A stretch of 64,000 nt of DNA, taken from assembly GCF_000213175.1 (NCBI RefSeq), contig NW_009799179.1, positions 4,318,171 to 4,382,170 on the forward strand, given 5' to 3'. Below, in pieces: positions 24,280-34,801 of the stretch. Below the pieces are notes generated by a model. The model was not told the origin of the DNA, did not search any database, and was given only the letters and a program-made list of their open reading frames with translations. Each line of letters starts with the position of its first letter. Position 1 is the first letter of the stretch. The DNA comes from Neurospora tetrasperma FGSC 2508 (taxonomy: Eukaryota; Ascomycota; Sordariomycetes; Sordariales; Sordariaceae). The translations under genes and the position numbers were made by a program.

Positions 24280-25356
24280 CTACTTCGCCTGTTTCTTTTG
24301 CTGCCCACCACCACTCTCTCCATTCTTGCGCTTTTGGCCTTGGCCTTGCTGCCCTCCCTGCTTCTGCCCCTGTTGCTGCTGCTTTTGTTTCTGCCCTTGC
24401 TGTTGTTTCTGCTGCAACTTTCTCTGCTTCTTGCTCAACTTCGCATCCCCCTCCGCTCCCCCTTCCTCCTCCTCGCTCCTCACTTTACCCCCAGGAGCAG
24501 TCTGCACGATATCCACCACGCCTCTGAAACCCCTCCTCTTAACACCCTCATTGACCACCACCGCCCTCGGTCCCGTCCCCAGCGCCTCCGTCCCCTTCTC
24601 CGGTCCCAACCCCCACACAGCCAACAGGTTGACCACGTCTGCGGGGCCCCTGAGCCCCAATGCGCTCTTGGCCTCGCTCGAAACAATTATCCCGCGACCC
24701 TTGGTCGCCCGAAGCAAGCCCAGAACATTGCCGATGAAATTGCTCCTCGCCCGCTGGGCGTCCACAGTGTTACCTGACAAAAACGCCTGGCTGTAGCAGA
24801 TCTCGAAGCGCGTGCCGCGGTGCACGGCCGCCATGGCGGTGCGGTGGTGGATGTGGAAGCCCAGGAACTGGGTCAGGTCAAGGCTGATGATGGCTGGCGG
24901 CTCCGTGGTGCTCAGGCATGCCCAGCTGAAGGCCTTGTCGTTTGTCGGGCGAAGGGCCAGCAGGTCATAGGAACGGGCGAAGTCGACGAGGCGGTAGTTG
25001 GTTGTCGAGGGGTCGGTGACGGTTAGGGTTACGCGGCGGAGGACGGTGGGGAGGGGGGAGGAGGAGGAGGGAGGGACGGCTGATGAGGCGGTTGTTGAGA
25101 GGTTTGTCGTCTTTGTTCGTGCGGTCGCTACGGATGTGACACTTGTTGAACTGCCGCCACCGGGGAATGATGGGTGTGGATGTGTGAGTTGCGGGATAGG
25201 GTTGCTGATCGGGTGCGGTTGTGTTGGGATGTTGCCCGTTATGGTCTGGTTCAGAGCGACGACATCGTAACCTAAGTTTTTGGCGAACTTGAGCGTACGT
25301 TCCAGCTCTGAGGCTGAGGTCGTCGGTGACCAGGCAATGTTGAGGTCGTAGAGCAT
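24280..25356 (-). CDS. rpp1: RNase P/MRP subunit Rpp1 (p30)
   Basis: An uninterrupted 358-residue protein. It begins MLYDLNIAWSP and continues LEHT-like LERTLKFAKNLGYDVVALNQT, the N-terminal strand of the p30 TIM-barrel-like fold. RRVTLTVTDP and YDLLALRPTND follow. Then come ISLDLTQFLGFHIHHRTAMAA and RGTRFEICYSQAF, a very conserved p30 motif. GIIVSSEA and ADVVNLLAVWGLG close the domain. The C-terminal 80 residues are a Lys/Gln-rich basic tail (QQGQKQKQQQQGQK), probably RNA-contacting and disordered. In fungi this nuclear protein is a shared subunit of RNase P (tRNA 5' processing) and RNase MRP (rRNA processing). A Pro/Ser/Thr-rich insert sits at about residues 45-105. The start is the ATG giving the conserved MLYDLN. 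Confidence 0.95.
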   Translation of the reverse strand: MLYDLNIAWSPTTSASELERTLKFAKNLGYDVVALNQTITGNIPTQPHPISNPIPQLTHPHPSFPGGGSSTSVTSVATARTKTTNLSTTASSAVPPSSSSPLPTVLRRVTLTVTDPSTTNYRLVDFARSYDLLALRPTNDKAFSWACLSTTEPPAIISLDLTQFLGFHIHHRTAMAAVHRGTRFEICYSQAFLSGNTVDAQRARSNFIGNVLGLLRATKGRGIIVSSEAKSALGLRGPADVVNLLAVWGLGPEKGTEALGTGPRAVVVNEGVKRRGFRGVVDIVQTAPGGKVRSEEEEGGAEGDAKLSKKQRKLQQKQQQGQKQKQQQQGQKQGGQQGQGQKRKNGESGGGQQKKQAK

Positions 25357-26435
25357 GGCTGCGTTGTTGTCTGCTCTTCTTCTCTTGGACGTTGGAATTT
25401 CGCGATAGGCAAAAGCTCGTGCTGTCGCGTCTCGTTTCGGTTTGTGGGATTTCGCGATTGAGACTGTTGTGTCGTGTAGATTTGGGTAATGCGGCCGTAT
25501 GTAGCCTCAAAGATTCGCGAATGGTTCTTATCCGTTCTGTGGCCGTAATGTCGATTGAGTTGGACTGCAGAAGCTGTTACGTATCAAATGTCGGGCGATC
25601 GAAAACATTTCTCTTTTTTTTCTCTTCTTTTTTTTCCCCGTTGGTTTGAAGCTCCGCATCCACATGTCTCGACTACAATGCATGTCAACGAAAGTTCGAT
25701 GGGTCCATCCAGCCTGGAATGTAACCCCACAGCAGCTCAGGTCCCGCCGTGTGGACGCTTTTAGTGGGGCCATTGTGCGCTTTGACCACCTGTATGCATT
25801 GTAGTTCAGGGCAGTTCTGGGGCAATCTCCGCTGGGCCCGGGGGAGCTCAGCGCGTCGCGGGGGAAAGTGCGCCCCATCCATCTTCGGGCAGCAAATCGA
25901 AGGGAAGGAAGTGTTTGATCAATTCCACGCACAGCCGGAGGGGCATCGCATTCGCATTCCCGCTCATCTTCAGCAGGTAAGGTACATAGGCTGCTGCCTA
26001 GAGGTTGGTGTAGGTAGTACCTCCGGAAGAATGTCATGTCTGGTTGCACTGTGTCCTTCGGCCAGCAACTGAACGCGCAAGATTTAGATTTAATGTACTT
26101 CTTTTGTCATCGCCGAAAGGAAGACCAGACGGGAACTTTCAACTTCTCTTCTTTGGACACAATCTTAGGCGTCCTCTTTTCAACAACTAGAGACCAAACG
26201 AGCCAAGTAGCGACACCCACTTTGTAACCGAGATCGGTTATCGATAGCGCGTTGAGAATTATCTTGCTATTAACTACCCATTTCATTCATCAATCACTTA
26301 TTCCCCGCTGCCCCTGCTTGTTTGATACCCACGGATCTTGGTTCCCATTGTTACTCAAACATCGTCAAACTTTGATCGATTTCCGTTCGTTAGCTCCACA
26401 ACACTGTCGAGAACTCAATCAAGATCATCGACATC
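25357..26435. other. Intergenic between divergent genes
   Basis: About 1.1 kb separates the leftward RNase P subunit gene from the rightward zinc-ribbon gene, so it should contain both promoters. No coding relic or RNA gene is recognised. Confidence 0.6.
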
Positions 26436-26892
26436 ATGTGTTTGATCTTCACGTGCGGCGAGCACACCTTTCGCAAGGAAGTGGAGGGATATGAAGGACT
26501 CGTGTGCCGGTGCTACAACTGCGGTAACTATTCGGGCAGTGTTATAAAGAGCCATCCATGGTTCACTTTCTGCTTCATTGTACGTGGTGTTGCGTTTCTG
26601 GCGGCGAAGTTGTGTGTGCGTATCTCTATGCCGAGCTGAAGCTAATGTTGAACAACATTTACAGCCCGTCATTCCTCTCTCGATCAAGGGGTACGAAGAC
26701 ATCTCGTGCCGCATTTGCAACTTCCAACAACCACTCGAACATAGACAGGACGTTCAAGCAATGCGCCGGGGTGCAGACGGTAACCCAGGAGTGCCGTTAC
26801 AACACCAACCACCTGGCGCACCTGCTCAAGGACTGCCTCAAGGTTGGGGCCAGAAGGCACCTGAACCGAACCAGCCAATGCAATATCGCTAA
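26436..26892 (+). CDS. Small zinc-ribbon protein
   Basis: Two exons, 26436-26579 and 26665-26892, give 123 residues. The reconstructed N-terminal 80 residues contain CGEHTFRKEVEGYEG, then CRCYNCGN, then PWFTFCFI joined across the intron to PVIPLSIKGYED and CRICNF. The two CxxC pairs make a single four-Cys zinc ribbon. The repeated GYEG/GYED phrase precedes each Cys pair. The C-terminal 45 residues are Pro/Gln/Gly-rich and likely disordered. I recognise this as a conserved small fungal protein of unknown role with a zinc-ribbon-15-like layout. The intron is 85 bp (GTACGT...CAG), and its removal is needed to join the two halves of the ribbon. Confidence 0.8.
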
Positions 26893-28446
26893 GAGTACGA
26901 TTCGAGACTGAGGAAATGGCACGGCGCGAGGACAGCGAGGTTGACTTACGATCATAATATGACATTTTGAAGTCAAGAAGATGGAGTTATGACCTGGATG
27001 GTGGCTTTATGTGGACAGGCCCAGAGGAAGCTACATACATGGCAGGCGTCGGTTGGAGCCTGAGTTTGATATCCCCATTTGCAATTTACGCTTTTTCTTT
27101 TCTTTTTTATTATTATAATGATTATTCTAAACACATATTGCCAGAGAGCATGATCGATGAAGGAGGCGTACGGCGGTCCTCTTGCATGTCTGGAATTACA
27201 TGCACTTACAAGTACACTCATTTGTCTGCAACTTGATCAGATGGAAATACTGGGTTCGGATGAAACGCAGCCGGTGCGTTTGACATTTTTGCGCCTTCAA
27301 GTCGCTGCCAGACATGCCTTTGCCTGTGGCGCACCGTCAAGTCAAACAGCTTTCCGTGAACTTGTCGGACGTTACGTTTATCTCGCATGCGGCAACCTAA
27401 ACTGGGCCATAGAGGTGCACAAGCCATAGGCGTGTTTTCCAGAGACGATGGTGGTGTTTCTTAACGGCCTTGCAATGACATTTCATTGACATCCAACGAA
27501 GAATCCAAGGTCTGCGCACTGAGTCGGAAAAAAATGATGATCTTTCAAGAGGTTGTGAAATAGACGACTTCGAAGCATTGGAGTATTCCCTTGTGTGTCA
27601 CTGAGTGATTGTGTGTTACTGAGTGAGGCGACGACAGTAACATCCGGCACCACAAGCAGTTTCCAGGCGAGAGCAGCCCATGGAAGTAACCTAAGTAGAG
27701 ATACCCAGATATGCCACTTGTACAAACAGGTATTTGAAAGATCGAGTAGGAAACGTTCCGTACAAAGCCATCAAAGAGATTCAGAAGAATGAACAATTCC
27801 ACTTGAACCTACCTAGTGTATTCCATTCCATCAACGGCATCTTGTACGCGGACGGACAGACTGGATGAACTTGGGCTGCAGAAGTGCTGTAGTTTGCGGG
27901 GTTGAGTAGGTAGGTACAACCTACCCTACGGGTTGTGGGGTTACTGCGGACAGCGGCGATGACGTCGGGCGGCTCTGGCCCCATTGTTTCCACTTTGGCT
28001 CCCGTCTTCAGAACATCCACTGCGCTTGGATGGGGAAAGATTCCACCACCATTTGTTTTCGACTTACGAAACAGTGTGTCAAATCCATCACCAGTCCACA
28101 ACGACAGACACATCTGAAAGTCGGATTCAGGTGATACGGGACGGACCCCGACCCGGCTTCCAGTCCTTTGACACGATATCTAGATATCTTCCGACGACCA
28201 GTTCGGCGCCGTGTCTCTCTTTCTCGGCCCATCGCATTTTTAAAGCCAGCAGACACCGCCAGTCCGCCGTCGAACAGAAACTGCCCGGTCACCGTTGACC
28301 TGTCGTCCCACAAGCCCGAATCCGCACACCAAGAGAGACGGTCCAAGACACTTGCCAACAACCGGGACGGACTGAGACACAGTCTCTAATATACAATCTT
28401 CAGCCTCGAGCGCGGTACTATCTCGAACCTTGAGCCATCACCAACC
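26893..28446. other. Intergenic, upstream of the DUF155 gene
   Basis: About 1.55 kb. Short frames on both strands have no recognisable motif. The stretch includes the 3' end of the zinc-ribbon gene and the promoter of the DUF155 gene. Confidence 0.55.
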
Positions 28447-30456
28447 ATGGCGTCTGCAAAGCGTGGCCCGTCTGTTTTGGTATGTTGACTCCTTGATTTT
28501 TACTGGACAATTGGCTGACATCCATCGACACACAGGTGACAGATGCTCGCCAACGACCTTCACCTCCCAGCGCACCCCGGCGCATGGGCCCTACAGGTGG
28601 CCCCGGCCGCCTCTTGAATGGACGTTCCTTTACCGTCGACAATGTCTTGCAGTACTCATCAGATATCCCATCCGGCTTACCCCGGCTGCCGCCCGGCCAG
28701 CGGCCAACACGAGCTGCCATCCGCAGGAGTAGCCACGGAACAGGACTCCCGAATGCTTCTGCCCGAACTGGTCAACAGATCGTGCCTTCTAGGACTACTA
28801 AGGTTAGCGAGAAGCTCGTTCTTCTCCCCGAAACTCCCGACAACGAAGATGCACTAGGCGATGAAGAACTGGAGCGCCGCGCCTCCATTTTGCGCGCATC
28901 CGAAGATGATAATCGGCCATTAAAAGACGAAGAGTTGGATGTGCTGAGGAAGAGAGGAGGACTCCGTGGCAAAAGCTATGCTGAGCGTCTACCCAAGGTA
29001 CAGCGAGGCGAAAAGGTTTCTCGACTTACTGCCTATTGCACAGCACAAGCCTACAAGATGCAAGCGACAGCCGAGTTCCTGAAGAAGAAGCACGAAGCCA
29101 AGACGAAACTCTACGACGACTGTCTTTACACGGTATATCACCTGCCTCTGCTACCTGGTGTAGATGGCTACCGGCTACGGAGTCGACCCATCTTGAAGAC
29201 TCCAGGCACGGGAAAGACAGTGTTGGATCTTGAAATCGAGCGCAGCGAGCGAAGAGACGAGCACGAGGGCTACTGGGACGAATACCCATTCAATATGCAC
29301 GGCTCAGCAGATAGCCCGAGCAATGGGACTACATTGCTACAGCATGCTCACAGTGGGGATGACGAGACAGGTGCTCACTCATCAGACCATGATCAGAAGA
29401 CACTGGACCATCCTCCTATCAGCCCCATTAACCGCCTGGCACCTGATGCTAAAAGGTTTGGCGAGATGTTCGTCTTCTCGTATGGCGTAGTAGTGTTTTG
29501 GAACTTTACAGAGCACCAGGAGAAAGATATCCTTGCAGACTTGACCTTTGCCGAGAACGAGACCGGTGTTTCGCTCGCTACTCGGCCCCTTGATCAGAAC
29601 GATTTTGAGACTGAAGAGTTCCATTTCGAGTACAGCGCCGACGTGGACCGCCCTCGCGTCTTCAACGATATGATCACACTTCTTCCTCGGTCTGACCACA
29701 TGGTCAAGCTAACCATTAGCCATGCCATTGCCCAGAGCACCAAACTCTGCTTTTTCGAGGAGCGCATGTCAGAGACGATGGAAGGTGCTCAGCACGTGCC
29801 GAAGAGACTTGCACTTACGGGTAAACTGGACATGGATAGGACCGAAGTTCTGAAAATCCTAGGGCAGCTCTTCAAGAGTCGTGTAGATATCAATCTTTGT
29901 AAGTCCACCTTTTGCATTGAGTACGGTCTAGTCAAGGTTACTAACAGGCGCACTTGTAGCATCGAACATTCTTGAAAAACCCAACTTCTTCTGGGACTCG
30001 GAACCTACACTTGGCCCGTTATACGAAGCCATCAGAGACTATCTCGAGATTGAAACACGTACCAGGGTTCTCAACGAGCGTTGCCAGGTCTTCCTTGATC
30101 TGGCAAGCATTCTTTCTGACCACGTGGCTGACGCAAAGATGAGCTACATCACTTGGATTATCATTATCCTTATCGTGATCAGTATCATGGTCACTGTCAC
30201 GGAAGTATTACTGCGGTTTGCCATTCTGTCCAACGAGAAAGCCAAGGATGGCGCAAATAGCCCCGCAAATGTGATCGGTGGCGGTAATTTGTTGACTGCT
30301 CACAGCCGGATCGATCTTCGGAGTCTGGAATCAAAATTGGCGAATGCAAACCTTACCTTGGATGACCTGAGGCTGTGGAGCGCGGCTATGAACGAGCAGG
30401 AGAAAAAGTCGATTTGCGGCGCAGAGATCGTGGGCACGACGTTCAAAGGATTGTGA
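28447..30456 (+). CDS. DUF155 membrane protein (RMD1/RMD8/Sif2-like)
   Basis: Three exons, 28447-28479, 28536-29898 and 29960-30456, give 630 residues. The first exon encodes only MASAKRGPSVL. The N-terminal 250 residues are basic, Pro/Ser-rich and probably disordered. From about residue 318 the DUF155 domain begins (GEMFVFSYGVVVFWNFTEHQE) and continues through EFHFEYSAD and MITLLPRSDHMVKLTISHA to LEKPNFFWDSEP and LEIETRTRVLNERC. One transmembrane helix follows at about residues 525-548 (ITWIIIILIVISIMVTVTEV), just before the C-terminal tail. This is the architecture of yeast Rmd1/Rmd8, fission yeast Sif2/Sif3 and animal RMND1. Mitochondrial RMND1 supports translation; the fungal proteins are less well understood. 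The second intron has a GTAAGT donor and a CTAAC branch site, and its removal joins VDINL to SSNILEKP. Confidence 0.88.
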
Positions 30457-31037
30457 GCTGGTCAACGAGGCAGAGACGACCGTTCTCTAAACATGATTTA
30501 CGAAGGAGGGAAGGGAGGAAAACAGATTGAAGCTTCCTTCTAGTATGATGGTTTACATAGCGATGGCGTTGCTTTTCATGAACTGAGTTATTCTTGCATT
30601 CTGGTTATTGATGGGCTTCGTTTTAACTGAGATCAGGATCCAAACCGCTATAAACCTGACATGGTCTGGGATCTGAGCGTCCAAAGTATGAAGATGAGTA
30701 CGAGACCTCTTTGTATGTGTACGGTTAGGGTTTGGTAGGGAGGGTAAACAGTAATAAAAAGAAAAAAAAGGTGCTTGCAGGAAGACGAAGTCGTTATAAT
30801 CACAATTCCCGAGACTTCGCAAGTAACATTCCCATCATTCCCATCAACTATCAGATACTCACTGTTAACGCCGTCAACGCCCAGCATGCTTTCACCTAAT
30901 CCGAGATAACACTCCTATTCCAGTCAGGACAGGCATACGCCATCCATACAAGCGGACAATGATATATCCTGCTCAAACACCCAGTAAAATTCAGAAAACC
31001 CCGAGAAATAAAACATGCACACACACACACATGCACA
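30457..31037. other. Intergenic between convergent genes
   Basis: This interval contains the 3' ends of the DUF155 gene and of the leftward GH125 gene. A short CA repeat (ACACACACAC) lies at about 31018-31029. Nothing else is recognised. Confidence 0.6.
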
Positions 31038-33317
31038 TCACTGCCACAACCGTCCCAACAACCCCTCCCCGCTCTCCCATTTGACCCCCCTCCCCGCCTC
31101 CTCCTCCGCAATCTTCACGATCAACTCCCCAAACAACCCATTAGCCCACCCGAACCAGCTTCTCGTCCAATCCTTCTCATTCCACGCGTTCACCGTCTCA
31201 TGCACTACCCCCGTCCCGCCCGTCGAGTCCAATATCATCCGCAGCTGCTCGCTCACCACCTTTTCTTGTTCCGTCGTGCCCGAAGACAAGCCCGACAGCT
31301 CCGAGTTGTAAGCAGTCAAAGCGGCTACCGTGGCCGCCATCGGCCAGCCTTTTCCGGGACCGAGATGGGGGCCGCCGACGGCGGAGAGGGCGGGACCGGC
31401 GGCGAAGTAAGGGTTGGAGAGGGAGAGGATGAAGCGCCGGGTGTTTTGGTAGATTAAGGAGTAGTTGTGGGAAGGGGGAGGGGTGGGGATGTAGGGTTTG
31501 GACTTGGGAGGCAGAGGAGAGGAGGAGGAGGGAGGTGAGGAGGAGGAGGGAGGTGAGGAGGAGGAGGGAGGTGAGGGAGGCGAGAGTTCGTCATCGAGGG
31601 ATGGTTGGTCTGATGCTGAGCGTTTGGGGACTTGGTGGTCACGGCTGTCGGCGTGGGTTGACTTGGCGATAATGGTCTTTGGGTCGACGAGCGGATGGGT
31701 ATAATTCCACAACGGAAACGCCAACAGCGATGGCACATTAGCGTCATCCATCAAATTCGCGCTTCCGTACCCATCCACCTCATACGCAAACATCTCACCG
31801 AACTCGCGGTGGGTGACCACCGCGTCCTTAGCAATCCCATGTCGAATCCCCCTAGCCAACTCACGCATCTGCACCGTCACATTCTTCGCCATCTCCCTCT
31901 TCCCCACCTCCAGCCCATTCAATCCAGCCAAACCCTCCATAATCACTGACGCCTGCTCCAAATACGCCGCAAACATCATGTTACTCGGTGTCAACAGCTG
32001 GAAAATACACGCATCATCACTCGGCCTGAACCCACTCCTGACCATGCCGTTTTCTTTGACTGGGTTTCCCAGCCCATCATTCGTCAGCGTCTCGCTGCCC
32101 CTATTCGTCCAGCCCGTAAATGTCCACGCCGAGGGTAAGACCTTTCCTTCCTCATCGTACGTCCCGAGTCTCATCGCGGCCGCGGCATCTACGGCGGCCT
32201 GAACGGCTTCGATCCACCTGTACTTCCCAAAGAAGGCCAAATCCTCGGGAACGCGGGCGTGGTACGCGCTGCTGATCTGCAGGAAAGAAGCCAGGCTGTC
32301 GAGCTCCCACTTGCAGTCGAACACTTTTTGCGGGTCGTAGGGGGGTTGTGGGTTGTTCTGGCTGTAGGCGCCGTTGCGCGTGGGCGGGATACCGGATTCG
32401 GGGGGCGGTTGGAAAGAGTGGCAGTAGGGTGAGATGACGATGTAGCGGGCGTGCGAGTTGATGAGGCCGCGCCACAGGCTGGCGAGGGAGTTCTTTTCGG
32501 GGGACGGGGTGAGGAAGGGGAGGTAGGAGTAGAGTTGCGAGGCGGAGTCGCGAAGCCACATGGCGTCGATGTCGCCGGTGATAATGTAGGTTAGTTCTTC
32601 GTCAGTTTCAGGGTTGGATTCTTCTTCTTCTTGTTCTTTTGGGCCCTGAGCTTCGTCCGGGGTAGCTGAGAAGGAGGCAACGGACTTGGGTGTGCCACCA
32701 TTGTTCGTGTCCCAGGGGGAGTTGTTCCTGGCGTAGCCGTGCCACTTGATCATGGTATCGAGAGTGTTGGGGTAGCTGTTCTCGAAGAGGCGGAAGAGAT
32801 CCGGGTCTTTGATCACGGTCCTCATGCGCTCGATGAGCTGTTCGAGAGCTGGAAGCTGGAAGGTCCGACAGTGTGGTGGCGGGCGCACGTAGGGGAACTG
32901 GCGCTTGCCGGCGGATAGCGGACCGGGTTTCATGCGCTGGAGCTTTTCGAAGCTTACACACTCCTCACCCGCTTGGATCGTCCCTATTCCCACGTCCTCA
33001 TCGATATCTTCTTCTCCAGAAGGAGTCGTTGGAGGAAAGACATCCTCGTGGTTGGCGGGGATGCCGGTGTTTCCTTCGTGATGGTTCCATGTTTCCCGCG
33101 GCGGTGGTGTCATATTATCACCCGCTTCTCCCATTGTCTGGTGTCCGTGACTGATGTTCTGGTCACTTTCGGGTTGTTTAAGAACGATCGGGTTTTGCCG
33201 GTAAATGGATAATGGCGATCGCGTCTGATAGCCCACGAGAAGTATGCAGAGAGCCAAGAAGGCCGAGAGGGCGAAAAGGCCCACACGCCGTGAGCTAAAA
33301 GCCTGTAATAACGCCAT
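31038..33317 (-). CDS. GH125 exo-alpha-1,6-mannosidase-like type II membrane protein
   Basis: An intron-less 759-residue protein from the ATG at 33317 (context AAAACATGG). The reading frame extends upstream but without ATG. Residues about 13-30 form a single membrane anchor after a short basic N-terminus, which suggests Golgi/ER type II topology. A linker of about 100 residues follows. The GH125 (DUF1237) domain has FPYVRPPPHCRTF, then GDIDAMWLRDSASQ (about residues 246-257). Its Asp corresponds to the family's catalytic acid. FDCKWELDSLASFL, WTFTGWTNRGS, GMVRSGFRPSDDACIFQLLTPSNMM and the C-terminal WNEKDWTRSWFGWANGLFGEL follow. The family removes alpha-1,6-linked mannose; fungal members are presumed to act in the secretory pathway. 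A fungal-specific Ser/Pro insert built from three PPSSSS units lies at about residues 590-620. Confidence 0.92.
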   Translation of the reverse strand: MALLQAFSSRRVGLFALSAFLALCILLVGYQTRSPLSIYRQNPIVLKQPESDQNISHGHQTMGEAGDNMTPPPRETWNHHEGNTGIPANHEDVFPPTTPSGEEDIDEDVGIGTIQAGEECVSFEKLQRMKPGPLSAGKRQFPYVRPPPHCRTFQLPALEQLIERMRTVIKDPDLFRLFENSYPNTLDTMIKWHGYARNNSPWDTNNGGTPKSVASFSATPDEAQGPKEQEEEESNPETDEELTYIITGDIDAMWLRDSASQLYSYLPFLTPSPEKNSLASLWRGLINSHARYIVISPYCHSFQPPPESGIPPTRNGAYSQNNPQPPYDPQKVFDCKWELDSLASFLQISSAYHARVPEDLAFFGKYRWIEAVQAAVDAAAAMRLGTYDEEGKVLPSAWTFTGWTNRGSETLTNDGLGNPVKENGMVRSGFRPSDDACIFQLLTPSNMMFAAYLEQASVIMEGLAGLNGLEVGKREMAKNVTVQMRELARGIRHGIAKDAVVTHREFGEMFAYEVDGYGSANLMDDANVPSLLAFPLWNYTHPLVDPKTIIAKSTHADSRDHQVPKRSASDQPSLDDELSPPSPPSSSSPPSSSSPPSSSSPLPPKSKPYIPTPPPSHNYSLIYQNTRRFILSLSNPYFAAGPALSAVGGPHLGPGKGWPMAATVAALTAYNSELSGLSSGTTEQEKVVSEQLRMILDSTGGTGVVHETVNAWNEKDWTRSWFGWANGLFGELIVKIAEEEAGRGVKWESGEGLLGRLWQ
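31519..31575. repeat. 18-bp tandem repeat within the GH125 gene
   Basis: Three head-to-tail copies of an 18-bp GAGGTGAGGAGGAGGAGG-type unit encode PPSSSS repeats on the minus strand. They keep the reading frame. Confidence 0.85.
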
Positions 33318-34801
33318 GTTTTCGATTTTGAGTCTTTTGTTGCTCTGGCGCCCTGACGGGCAGTCAGATAATGCCAAGTTGCGGCCGTGATGAATATTCG
33401 AAGAATGATCCTCAAGTGGTCAGTATCCGACGCTTCTTTGATCACATTAACCGGTTGTTGACCGCCGAAGATGATTAGGACGAAAGACCTGGTTCAGAAG
33501 TACCATCTGGAAATCCTGAACTCGAAGGGAGGATAGAATAACCGCATATCGAGCTCGTTGTCAAGCAGTGGAAGTTGCACAACATACCCAACCCAGTGTT
33601 GTTGTCGAACAAACTATCAAAGAAAAGGAGGCTTTTGTGTGGCTGAGTCCATCCCTTCTCAACTTCAACCAGCAGAGCAGAGGAAAGCAGATGGAGTGTC
33701 TCGCTGTTATGCGCAGCTCCCTTTCCGTCTCGAAAGTATCTCTCCATCCCTCTTTCCTTCCCCTCCTTCCTTCCCAGGAGAGAGCGGAGGGAGTCCAGGG
33801 TCGCGGAATATGGATGGGTCGAAGTTCCCCATGTGGCCTTCTTGGCAATCATCTGTACTTCCTATACAAGACTAGGGTGAAGTACAGTAAAGCCCCCTGG
33901 AAGTGTGGAAAGCAACCAAAGATAGGTTGCCGTTTGAGCCCCCGTAACCGGGTATATAGTGGTCTTTCCCACCAACAAAACCACAAAACCTGATCCTTGT
34001 AGGTGCAAATTCGGGCCAAAGTATTTGCACTTTGCACTTTCAGCGATCTCTACTATGCATACTGTATTCCCATTATTCAAGCTTCGCATTGGTTGACGGT
34101 TATGATTGGATTAACCCAAATAAGCTATCGGTGTTTCGGCGTCCGCTGGTTCCTTGCTGTTTAAAAGATGAGGTTACAGTTACACTACGACTCTTGTGTT
34201 ACCAAGAAGGCTCTCGGATAGTGTATTGTTCTTGGCATCCGTTTTCGTGGCAGGCTTCTCGTGTGTCTGATGTCTCGGTGCGGACTGGCTACCTTAGTAT
34301 TTCGGTCTTCTACATCGTACTTTGTAAAACCGTCTTCTTGAGAGATAGGCATTTTGTTCTAAGGTGTTGGCTAGGAACACCCACCTGGTCAGCCACGAGT
34401 CACCTTCACATGCATTATTTGCGAGATCTCGAAATGTTCCTGCGCTAGGCTCGTCCCGTTCAGATCTTGCCGTCTGATGCCCCGCAACCAAGTGGCCAGA
34501 ATCCCTTAGTCACCGGCCAGGCCTACCAAGTCAACCATCTGTCGAAGGGGGAGATCGTCTACAAGAACGATAACTTGGTATTTGATTAAGTAATGTATAC
34601 TGATTAAGCAGATCTTATCTATCCTGGCCCCGCGTACACTATAAAAAAGCCGTACGTAGCCAATAACTCCTATCCCTTTCCCGAATCCAAAGTCGGTCCA
34701 CAACATCCCATTGGTTTTGCATCACTGCCCACCGACAGTATATAACCAAACCTCCGAGATATCATATAAATACCCGACAGTAGGTTGAACAGGTCCCCAG
34801 T
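33318..34801. other. Intergenic between two leftward genes
   Basis: About 1.5 kb holds the promoter of the GH125 gene on its left and the 3' end of the lipase gene on its right. Several short frames in both directions have no motif and are not called. Confidence 0.55.

Noticed and set aside
33318-33377. 20-residue N-terminal extension of the GH125 protein
   Set aside because: The extended frame begins at TTG rather than ATG, and the ATG at 33317 has a good context directly before the membrane anchor.
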